Below are positions 1 to 5,369 of a stretch of DNA of 7,583 nucleotides, in pieces. Position 1 is the first letter of the stretch, and each line of letters begins with the position of its first letter. Under the pieces are notes generated by a model. That model saw only the letters and a program-made list of their open reading frames with translations, had not been told where the DNA came from and ran no database searches. A program made the position numbers and the translations under genes. Where the stretch lies: NCBI GenBank assembly GCA_035509615.1, contig DATJLK010000240.1, forward strand, positions 1 through 7,583. Reading direction: 5' to 3'. Origin of the DNA: AP-15 sp035509615. Lineage in GTDB: Bacteria > Pseudomonadota > Alphaproteobacteria > ATCC43930 > CGMCC-115725.

Positions 1-118
1 GTGGCGGGGCCGCCGGCAACTGCGCCAGATCGTCCGCCCATGCGGCAGTCCCGCCAAGGCTCAGCAGCGCCCACGTAAACGCAGCGCGCGAGATGGTGCC
101 CTTCTTGCTCTTCTTCAT
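1..118 (-). CDS. Exported protein, N-terminal fragment (cut by window edge)
   Basis: An open frame begins with ATG at 118 and runs off the left edge after 39 codons. The visible N-terminus is a textbook Sec signal peptide: a basic start (MKKSKKG), a hydrophobic stretch (about residues 12-25, including AFTWALLSLGG) and a likely signal peptidase I site after Ala-Trp-Ala near residue 28, followed by DDLAQLPAAPP. The protein is therefore probably periplasmic or outer-membrane. A purine-rich GAGGGG lies 10 bases upstream of the ATG and could serve as a somewhat distant ribosome binding site. Nothing in the short mature part identifies a family, so no function is proposed. The gene is separated from the SDR gene by 380 bases and probably has its own promoter. 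Confidence 0.7.
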   Translation of the reverse strand, partial: MKKSKKGTISRAAFTWALLSLGGTAAWADDLAQLPAAPP

Positions 119-396
119 CTGGAGAGAACCCCTCAATGATCGCTTCCCGCCGAGGCAAACCTGCTCGATCACGATGGGCGCCCCGCTCGCGACCTCCTGC
201 CCGAACGCAAGCACCGTACCAACCCCGACCTGACCCCTCAGGACCGGCCCACGCCGCGCGCCGAACTGAGTAGTTGTGCGCGAGCCGCCTTGATCACCTT
301 CTGCTATCGCCCGAAGAGACCTGTCAAGCCGCTTCTATGGCTTTGGCTTGGTTGACTATTTTATAGGCAAAGTGGACGTTCTATGAGCGGTCCAAC

Positions 397-428
397 CGGA
401 ATTGGCCGTCATTTTTTCGCCAATTCCG
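397..428. repeat. Perfect 10-base inverted repeat, 12-base spacer
   Basis: The arm CGGAATTGGC (397-406) is matched exactly by GCCAATTCCG (419-428), with a T-rich spacer between them. There is no run of T after the stem on either strand, so it does not look like a standard intrinsic terminator. It could be a two-site operator or an RNA hairpin at the 3' end of the SDR transcript. Function is unknown. Confidence 0.6.
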
Positions 429-438
429 ATGGCGGCAT

Positions 439-484
439 CCGGTTTCCTGGAGAGGTCAGTCAGCAAATTGAACGGGGAAACCGG
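439..484. repeat. Perfect 9-base inverted repeat, 28-base spacer
   Basis: CCGGTTTCC (439-447) is matched by GGAAACCGG (476-484). The outer end is only 14 bases past the SDR stop codon in the direction of transcription, so the transcript could fold into a 3' stem-loop here. The loop is long and no T tract follows. It may protect the 3' end or simply be chance. The nearness of a second perfect inverted repeat makes chance a little less likely. Confidence 0.5.
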
Positions 485-498
485 TCACGATTCGGCGT

Positions 499-1290
499 TC
501 AACCCCGACCGATATACGGCATCTTTGTTGCCATCACCGTCATGAATTGGACATTCGCCTCGAGCGGCAATGTGGCCATATAGACGACGCCGCGGGCGAC
601 ATGTTCGACATCGATCCGCGGCTCGGCCTCAACCCGCCCGGTCGGCTGCAGCCGACCGCGCGCCGTGTCCTCGTTACGGGTGGTCGCGGCGTTGCCGATG
701 TCGATCTGGCCACAGGCAATATTGTAGTCGCGCCCGTCGAGCGACAAAGAGCGGGTCAGCCCGGTCAGAGCGTGCTTGGTCGCGACATAAGGCGTCGAAT
801 GGCGGCGCGGCACATGGGCCGAGACCGAGCCGTTATTGATAATGCGGCCGCCCTGTGGCTGCTGCGCTTTCATCATGCGAAAGGCATGCTGCGCGCACAG
901 AAACGAGCCGGTCAGGTTGACGGCGACGACATTTGACCATTGCTCGTAGGTCAGGTCTTCGAACGCGACACCACGCGTGCTGATGCCAGCATTGTTGAAC
1001 AACAGATCGATGCGACCGTAGCTCTCTTTTACTTTATCGAACAGTGCCGCGATCTGAGCCGGGTCGGAGACGTCGGTCGGCACCACCAGGGTGTGCGAGG
1101 CCCCGTCCGCACCGCGAGAAGCGGCACCCGAGGCAGGCTTGGCGAGGCCGGCGGTTTCCTCGAGCATCTCGCGTCGGCGCCCGGCCAGCACCACCGCGAA
1201 CCCGGCCTCGACCAAGGCCAGCGCCGATGCCCTCCCGATCCCGCTGCCCGCTCCGGTGATGACGGCGATTTTGCCCGGCGTTTCCATCAT
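499..1290 (-). CDS. SDR family NAD(P)-dependent oxidoreductase
   Basis: A classical short-chain dehydrogenase/reductase of 263 residues, the usual length, probably cytosolic. The Rossmann cofactor motif TGAGSGIG is at residues 12-19, NNAG at 99-102, and the catalytic set is Asn125, Ser155, Tyr168 and Lys172 (YVATK), with the normal 13-residue Ser-Tyr spacing. Arginines at 38-40 after the second beta strand suggest NADP(H) rather than NAD(H), which is inference. The C-terminal stretch with CGQIDIGNAAT (193-203) and NVQFMTVMATKMP marks a widely conserved but, as far as I know, uncharacterised SDR subgroup; the substrate cannot be read from sequence. The loop at about 50-67 is long, glycine- and alanine-rich, and looks like an insertion. 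Two adjacent ATGs (1290 and 1287) are possible starts; GGAG at 1295-1298 is better spaced for the second. It begins 16 bases after pdxY and is probably cotranscribed with it. Confidence 0.9.
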   Translation of the reverse strand: MMETPGKIAVITGAGSGIGRASALALVEAGFAVVLAGRRREMLEETAGLAKPASGAASRGADGASHTLVVPTDVSDPAQIAALFDKVKESYGRIDLLFNNAGISTRGVAFEDLTYEQWSNVVAVNLTGSFLCAQHAFRMMKAQQPQGGRIINNGSVSAHVPRRHSTPYVATKHALTGLTRSLSLDGRDYNIACGQIDIGNAATTRNEDTARGRLQPTGRVEAEPRIDVEHVARGVVYMATLPLEANVQFMTVMATKMPYIGRG

Positions 1291-1306
1291 TCTTCTCCCT
1301 TCGCGT

Positions 1307-2149
1307 TCACAATTTCTGCGGTATCAGCTTGCGACTCGGCGCGACGAGTTCGTCTTGCGCTGCGATCAGGGCGAGTTCGCCACCGCCCGCCGCTATTGTG
1401 GCTTCGACGACACCCCAGATCGCAGCGACGGCCAATGCCAGCGCCTCCGGCACCGGCCTTCCTTTGAGCAACCAGCCGAGAAACAATGCCGCCACGGCAT
1501 CGCCGCACCCGCTCGCCTCGATCGCCAGGCGCGGCGTTTCGACCACCCAAGCCGCCGCCGGGACCGCGGCGAGCACGGCGAGACGGTCGGAAGCGGGTTC
1601 GAGGCTGGTCGCCAGGACGATGCCGGGTCCCTGTCGCCGCAGGGCCGCAGCCGCCTGCGCTGCGTCGGTGAGCTTTTCGATACGGGTGCCGGTCAGCCAT
1701 TCGAGTTCGAAGCGATTGGGTGTGACGATGTCGGCTGCGACGAGCGCCTGATCGCGGTACCATTCCCGAACACCACTTGGCACATACCATCCCGGGCCGA
1801 AATCGCCCATCACCGGGTCGCAGCAAAACAGCGCGCTCGGATTGGCGTCTTTGACGCGGCTGACGATGTCGAGCAATACCGGACCGGTTTTCGGCTCACC
1901 CAGATAACCCGACAGCACCGCGTCGCACCGCGGCAACACGCCCAATTCGGCGATACCGTCAAACAGGGAAGCAATAATGCGTGTCGGCACCGCGTCGCCG
2001 CGCCATTTCCCGTAGCCGGTATGGTTTGAGAATGCCACCGTGTTCAGCGACCAGGTTTCGATCCCGAGCCGCTGCAATGGGAAAAGTGCTGCGCAGTTGC
2101 CAACATTGCCGCAGGCAACCCAGGATTGGATCGAGAGAACGGTTGTCAT
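1307..2149 (-). CDS. pdxY: Pyridoxal kinase (PdxY type)
   Basis: Phosphorylates pyridoxal, using ATP, to pyridoxal 5'-phosphate in the vitamin B6 salvage pathway; cytosolic. From the ATG at 2149 the product has 280 residues, close to the usual 283-287. It is a ribokinase-fold protein with the PdxK/PdxY signatures in order: SIQSWVACGNVGN (6-18), NTVAFSNHTGYGKW (36-49), LSGYLG (79-84), CDPVMGD (110-116), TPN (143-145) and GCGD (214-217). By comparison with characterised pyridoxal kinases, Ser9, Thr44, Tyr82 and catalytic Asp217 correspond to the substrate-site residues. The end (AAQDELVAPSRKLIPQKL) matches the family C-terminus. One oddity is CGN where many relatives have YGH near residues 13-15. 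A TTG at 2176 in the same frame would add nine residues, but the family starts near the ATG. No strong ribosome binding site precedes either start. The gene follows hpnA after 110 bases and precedes the SDR gene by 16. Confidence 0.92.
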   Translation of the reverse strand: MTTVLSIQSWVACGNVGNCAALFPLQRLGIETWSLNTVAFSNHTGYGKWRGDAVPTRIIASLFDGIAELGVLPRCDAVLSGYLGEPKTGPVLLDIVSRVKDANPSALFCCDPVMGDFGPGWYVPSGVREWYRDQALVAADIVTPNRFELEWLTGTRIEKLTDAAQAAAALRRQGPGIVLATSLEPASDRLAVLAAVPAAAWVVETPRLAIEASGCGDAVAALFLGWLLKGRPVPEALALAVAAIWGVVEATIAAGGGELALIAAQDELVAPSRKLIPQKL

Positions 2150-2162
2150 TGCAGTGCAGATT

Positions 2163-2182
2163 TTCGCTTTTTCCAAAGCGAA
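2163..2182. repeat. 8-base perfect hairpin upstream of pdxY
   Basis: TTCGCTTT (2163-2170) and AAAGCGAA (2175-2182) pair perfectly around a four-base loop, 13 bases upstream of the pdxY ATG. The possible TTG start at 2174-2176 lies in the loop and stem. No T tract follows on either strand, so an intrinsic terminator of hpnA is unlikely. It could be an operator or a leader hairpin that affects pdxY translation. Confidence 0.55.
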
Positions 2183-2259
2183 TCAATAAGCCAATGCCTT
2201 GTGACGCCCAAGGCCAAGGGTTCGCGCGGCCGATGTCGGCTTGGCAAAGGCAATCTCGG

Positions 2260-3264
2260 TCAGGCCTTCAGATAGCCGTTGGCGGCATACCAGGCGACCG
2301 CGTCTGCGATCGCCTCACATCCGGGCCGCGGGCGATTGCCTAATTCACGTTCGGCTTTGGCGGACGAGAAATACATCTGTTTGCGCGACATGCGCACACC
2401 ATCGAGCGTCGTAAACGGCTCGCGACCGGTGAACCGGGCCACCGTCATGCCGACCGCCGCGGCGGTGAAGGCAGCCGAATAGGGTATTTTGAGGCGCGGC
2501 GGCCGCTTGCCGGCAGCATGCGCGACATGCCTCAGTATATCGGCAAGCGGCATGTCTTCACCGCCGAGAATATAGCGCTCGCCGATCCTGCCGTTCTCGG
2601 CCGCCAGCAACTCGCCGGCGGCGACATCCTCGACGTGCACGATATTGAGCCCGGTGTCGACATAACCCGGCATGTGACCTTTTGCAGCTTCAAGAATGAG
2701 CCGTCCCGTCGGCGTCGGCTTCACATCACCGGGGCCGATCGGTGTCGACGGGTTGACGATGACGGCCGGCAGCCCGTGTTCGGCAACCATCTGGCGCACC
2801 ACTTCCTCGGCGAGGAATTTCGAACGCTTGTAGGGCCCGATCATGTCATCGAGCCGGCTCGGCGTGTCTTCGTCGGCCGACCCGCCGGGAACGAGACCTA
2901 GCGTGGCAACACTGCTCGTATAAACGATGCGCTCGACGCCGGCGGCAAGCGCCGCCTGCATCAGTTCGCGGGTACCGTCGACATTGGCGCGGTACATCAC
3001 CGCCGGATCAGGCACCCACAGCCGGTAGTCGGCGGCGACATGAAACAGATATCGGCATCCTGCCACGGCGCGAGCGAGCGAGGCGCCGTCTTCTAGAGCG
3101 CCAAGCGCGATTTCGACCGGCAGGTCGGCAAGGTTGCGTCGGTCGCTGGTGGGGCGTACCAAAACGCGAACCCGATGACCGGCATGCAGCAGAGCCCGCG
3201 CGACCGCCGAGCCGACAAACCCGGTCGCGCCAGTGACGAGGCTCAATCCGGGGGAAAGCGTCAT
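2260..3264 (-). CDS. hpnA: Hopanoid-associated sugar epimerase (HpnA family)
   Basis: A 334-residue extended SDR (NAD-dependent epimerase/dehydratase fold), the usual size for HpnA. Its family is linked genetically to hopanoid lipid biosynthesis, but the exact reaction is not established; it also resembles dihydroflavonol reductases, a common automatic name. Evidence: nucleotide-binding TGATGFVG at 11-18, VRPTSDRRNL at 36-45, the segment FHVAADYRLWVPDP (74-87) and catalytic YKRSK with Tyr145 and Lys149, preceded by TSS at 116-118. NPSTPIGPGDVKPTPTG (171-187) is typical of HpnA. The frame stays open for 135 codons upstream, but that part is out-of-frame ccmI; the ATG at 3264 has GGAG at 3270-3273, five bases away, and begins the family N-terminus. 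It starts 47 bases after ccmI in the same direction and may belong to the ccm transcript. No other hopanoid gene is in view. Confidence 0.9.
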   Translation of the reverse strand: MTLSPGLSLVTGATGFVGSAVARALLHAGHRVRVLVRPTSDRRNLADLPVEIALGALEDGASLARAVAGCRYLFHVAADYRLWVPDPAVMYRANVDGTRELMQAALAAGVERIVYTSSVATLGLVPGGSADEDTPSRLDDMIGPYKRSKFLAEEVVRQMVAEHGLPAVIVNPSTPIGPGDVKPTPTGRLILEAAKGHMPGYVDTGLNIVHVEDVAAGELLAAENGRIGERYILGGEDMPLADILRHVAHAAGKRPPRLKIPYSAAFTAAAVGMTVARFTGREPFTTLDGVRMSRKQMYFSSAKAERELGNRPRPGCEAIADAVAWYAANGYLKA

Positions 3265-3269
3265 TCCCG

Positions 3270-3273
3270 CTCC
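3270..3273 (-). promoter_or_regulatory. Ribosome binding site of hpnA
   Basis: GGAG on the minus strand, five bases before the ATG at 3264. It decides the start of hpnA within a much longer open frame and shows that hpnA can be translated without coupling to ccmI. Confidence 0.6.
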
Positions 3274-3311
3274 GATCTGGTACGGATCACATTTGCCGCC
3301 AGCGGCTTCGG

Positions 3312-4871
3312 TCAGCGCAGGGCATCGAGCCGATGCTGCACCAGGGCGCGCTGCGGGTCGTCGGGCGGCAGTTCGGCAACGAGCTTTGTCCAATAGGATG
3401 CGGCGCGGAAGCGGTCGCCATTCTGGACGGCGGCGAGCCCGAGATACCACAGGGCGTCCGGCTGATGGGCATCGAGCGCGTTTATCTGGCTCACGACCGC
3501 GATGAATTCGGGGGTCAGCTTGTCGTCTTTGAGGCCGTCGGCGAGCGCGTTCAAATACGCCTCCAGCAGCGGCAGATTGGCGGGAAAGGCGGTGTTTGCT
3601 TGCTTCAATGCAGCGAGCGCATCGCCGGCGCGGCCCTCGCCTTGGAGGCTGCGCGCGCGTTCGATCCACCCCTGCACATTGCTCGGCGAGGCCATGGGCG
3701 GCCCAGCCGCAACCGAAGCAGCAGTGTCTGCGGTCGCCACGGCGGGCGTTCCAGTCGCCACGGCCGCGTGGGCGCGCGCCGATTGCGCCTTATCGGGTTC
3801 GCCGAGGACGTCATAGGCGCGTGCCAGTCGTTCCCACCCCGCCCTGTCGTCGGGATGCTGTTCGAGCCGCTGTGCCAGACGTTCGACCATGCCGCGGATC
3901 ATGTCCTGGCGCTGCTCGGGCGTCATCGATTGGGCCGCCGCGACGTCCTGTGCCGTCGGACCCGGGGTCGTCGCCGAGGCGGCCGCTGCGGCTGATGCAG
4001 CGGATGCCGGCGCGGACGGTATCGATAGCATCGCCGCGTCATTTGGCGACAGCTCGGCAAGCCGGTCGGCGACAGTCTCGCGCCACGGCGCATCGGCCGG
4101 CGCCGAAGCGAGCAGGGCCCGGAATTTCTGCCTTGCAGCAACGGGGTCACCCTGCTGCAGGGCGGCTTCAGCGGCGTAATAGCGCGAGCGCGGATCGTCC
4201 GGGGCCTTGCTGAATTCGGCGGCAGCGGCCGGCGTCACCGTTCCTTGGGCCGCGAGCACCAGGACCTCGCCATACTCGGCGTGCAAACTGGCATTGTCCG
4301 GCGCCAGCGTGATCGCATGCGTATAGGCGTTGCGCGCTTCCGGAAAACGGCCGAGCGAGGCCAGGGTGCGGCCGAGCAGAGTCCAGCCTTTCAGATCATC
4401 CGGCACCTTTTGCAGATGCGCCTTGATCTGATCGACGGCCGAACTGAGTTCGGCGGTGGTGTGCGGGTCATCACCGGCGCTGCCGCCCGCGGTCTGTTCG
4501 ATTGCGGCCGGGGTGCCAAACAAAAAATAGACCGCCATCGCAGCTGCCGGGAGCAAACCGGCGATCGCGACCACGGCGCCAAATCGCCATGACATCTCCG
4601 ACCCGCGGCGCGCCTGCACCGCGGTTTGCTCCGGTTCACGATCGGCCATGGCGAGCAATCTGCGGGTGATCTCGGTGCGGGAGGCCTCGGCTTCTTCCGC
4701 GGTCAGCCGGCCTTCGGCAAGCTCCTGATCGAGGCCGGCGAGTTGGCGACGAAACAGCGCCGCGATCGGCTCCTCATCTTCGTGGCCGGGCCGCGGCCGC
4801 ATCATCGGACCCAGTAGCCCGGCCAGGACGACGACGGTCAATAGGCCGACGACGATCAGGAACCAGATCAT
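3312..4871 (-). CDS. ccmI: Cytochrome c biogenesis protein CcmI, long form
   Basis: CcmI is the membrane-anchored chaperone that binds the C-terminal part of apocytochrome c and passes it to the CcmF-CcmH haem ligation complex. The 519-residue product begins with a membrane segment (about 2-24), then a cytoplasmic loop (about 25-95) with FRRQLAGLDQELAEGRLTAEEAEASR, the CcmI N-terminal signature. A second membrane segment (about 97-118) follows, then a periplasmic region with TPR-like helices (about 143-275), an Ala/Pro/Thr-rich linker (284-310), the conserved block MTPEQRQDMIRGMVERLAQR (316-335) with a TPR (about 340-370), another low-complexity linker (371-398), and a last TPR-like part ending in DALWYLGLAAVQNGDR and LPPDDPQRALVQHRLDALR. 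The characteristic end shows it is complete. It is longer than most CcmI proteins (about 350-420). The start is the third of three repeated ATGs (see repeat at 4857-4906); no clear ribosome binding site is present, so translation is likely coupled to ccmH. Confidence 0.93.
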   Translation of the reverse strand: MIWFLIVVGLLTVVVLAGLLGPMMRPRPGHEDEEPIAALFRRQLAGLDQELAEGRLTAEEAEASRTEITRRLLAMADREPEQTAVQARRGSEMSWRFGAVVAIAGLLPAAAMAVYFLFGTPAAIEQTAGGSAGDDPHTTAELSSAVDQIKAHLQKVPDDLKGWTLLGRTLASLGRFPEARNAYTHAITLAPDNASLHAEYGEVLVLAAQGTVTPAAAAEFSKAPDDPRSRYYAAEAALQQGDPVAARQKFRALLASAPADAPWRETVADRLAELSPNDAAMLSIPSAPASAASAAAAASATTPGPTAQDVAAAQSMTPEQRQDMIRGMVERLAQRLEQHPDDRAGWERLARAYDVLGEPDKAQSARAHAAVATGTPAVATADTAASVAAGPPMASPSNVQGWIERARSLQGEGRAGDALAALKQANTAFPANLPLLEAYLNALADGLKDDKLTPEFIAVVSQINALDAHQPDALWYLGLAAVQNGDRFRAASYWTKLVAELPPDDPQRALVQHRLDALR

Positions 4872-4906
4872 GGCAGGAACCAGATCATGGCAGGAACCAG
4901 ATCATG
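4857..4906 (-). repeat. 17-base tandem repeat, three copies, at the ccmH/ccmI junction
   Basis: The plus-strand unit CAGGAACCAGATCATGG occurs at 4857-4873 and 4874-4890, and its first 16 bases again at 4891-4906. On the coding strand each copy reads ATGATCTGGTTCCTG, that is, the first five codons of ccmI. The copy nearest the ccmI body is continuous with the gene. The other two are extra starts in different frames because 17 is not a multiple of three. The copies are identical, which suggests recent duplication or maintenance by selection. The copy farthest from ccmI overlaps the ccmH stop codon, so the ancestral arrangement was probably a simple ATGA overlap of ccmH and ccmI. Confidence 0.95.
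4868..4905 (-). other. Two six-codon mini-ORFs (MIWFLP) ahead of ccmI
   Basis: Mini-ORF 1 runs from ATG at 4905 to TGA at 4885-4887; mini-ORF 2 from ATG at 4888 to TGA at 4868-4870. Both encode Met-Ile-Trp-Phe-Leu-Pro. The ccmH stop overlaps the first ATG, the first mini stop overlaps the second ATG, and the second mini stop overlaps the true ccmI ATG at 4871, each time as ATGA. This is seen directly. That ribosomes terminate and reinitiate along this chain is inference. Confidence 0.6.
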
Positions 4907-5369
4907 CGTTGTCGCCCAGGAGCGCCGCGGCGCGCGCGCTCTCCTCAGAGGTCAGCCGGGTCGGAGCCGGTTCGAGCCCGCGCCGGCGCGCGCGAACGAC
5001 CAGCACGGTGCCGGTCCCGACAACGAGGAAGGGCGGCCCGAGCCACAACAGCCAAGTCAACGGTTCGAACGGCGGATCGAGCAAGACAAAGACGCCGTAG
5101 CGCGCGACAATGTAATTCAGCACCTGCTGATCGGTGTCGCCGGCGACCAGCCGCTGGCGCACCAAAAGCCGCAAATCATGAGCGAGCGGCGCGCTCGATT
5201 CGTCGATCGACTCGTTCTGGCACACCAGACAGCGCAATTCCTGGCTGATGGCGCGGGCGCGGGCTTCGAGCGCGGGGTCGGCGAGGCGCTCCGACGGCTC
5301 TACCGCCCACACCGCCGGCGCGCCAATCACAAACAGCAATGCCGCCGTCAACAGCAGCCGCCGGATCAT
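4902..5369 (-). CDS. ccmH: Cytochrome c biogenesis protein CcmH (CcmL/CycL type)
   Basis: A thiol oxidoreductase of the Ccm system that keeps the CxxCH cysteines of apocytochrome c reduced or in mixed disulfide before haem attachment; it works in the periplasm in complex with CcmF and CcmI. The 155-residue product, normal for the family, has a signal peptide with likely cleavage after AVWA (residue 22). The family motif LRCLVCQN is at 45-52, with redox cysteines Cys47 and Cys50, followed by QNESIDESSAPLAHDLR. A second conserved stretch is YIVARYGVFVLLDPPF (86-101). One membrane anchor lies at about 104-126, then a short charged tail. The start ATG at 5369 overlaps the ccmF stop by ATGA; the frame is open farther upstream but that sequence is inside ccmF. 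No ribosome binding site is obvious, so coupling to ccmF is likely. Its own stop overlaps the first of the repeated ccmI starts. Confidence 0.95.
   Translation of the reverse strand: MIRRLLLTAALLFVIGAPAVWAVEPSERLADPALEARARAISQELRCLVCQNESIDESSAPLAHDLRLLVRQRLVAGDTDQQVLNYIVARYGVFVLLDPPFEPLTWLLWLGPPFLVVGTGTVLVVRARRRGLEPAPTRLTSEESARAAALLGDNA

Larger units (their letters stand above)
119..498. other. Intergenic region with promoter-like and palindromic sequence
   Basis: This stretch lies between the SDR stop codon and the start of the left-edge exported protein, both on the minus strand, and I see no credible gene in it. It holds a perfect minus-strand TTGACA at 322-327, but the hexamer 17 bases downstream (GCAGAA) is a poor -10, so the promoter is unproven. 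A minus-strand TATAAAAT lies at 358-365 without a good -35. A small CCTGA-cccc-TCAGG hairpin is at 229-242. Two longer inverted repeats at 397-428 and 439-484 are listed separately. The part from about 340 to 480 is clearly richer in A+T than the surrounding genes, as expected for a regulatory region. Confidence 0.6.

Noticed and set aside
322..327. Minus-strand TTGACA as a sigma-70 promoter for the left-edge gene
   Set aside because: The hexamer is perfect, but no acceptable -10 is found at 16-18 bases, so it is only mentioned within the intergenic region.
383..583. Plus-strand 66-codon frame starting with MSGPTGIG
   Set aside because: It runs into the 3' end of the SDR gene on the opposite strand, spans the inverted repeats, has no convincing ribosome binding site and resembles no known protein.
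1091..2029. Plus-strand 312-codon open frame across the SDR-pdxY junction
   Set aside because: It is antisense to two well-supported genes, is rich in Arg, Pro and Ala as expected for a G+C-rich shadow frame, and has no recognisable motif.
3265..3669. N-terminal extension of hpnA to 469 residues
   Set aside because: The extension overlaps ccmI in another frame and is Arg/Pro-rich; the family N-terminus and a ribosome binding site place the start at 3264.
3960..4020. Ala-codon-rich stretch in ccmI as a possible repeat element
   Set aside because: It is simply the coding sequence of the Ala-rich linker; the units are irregular and in frame.
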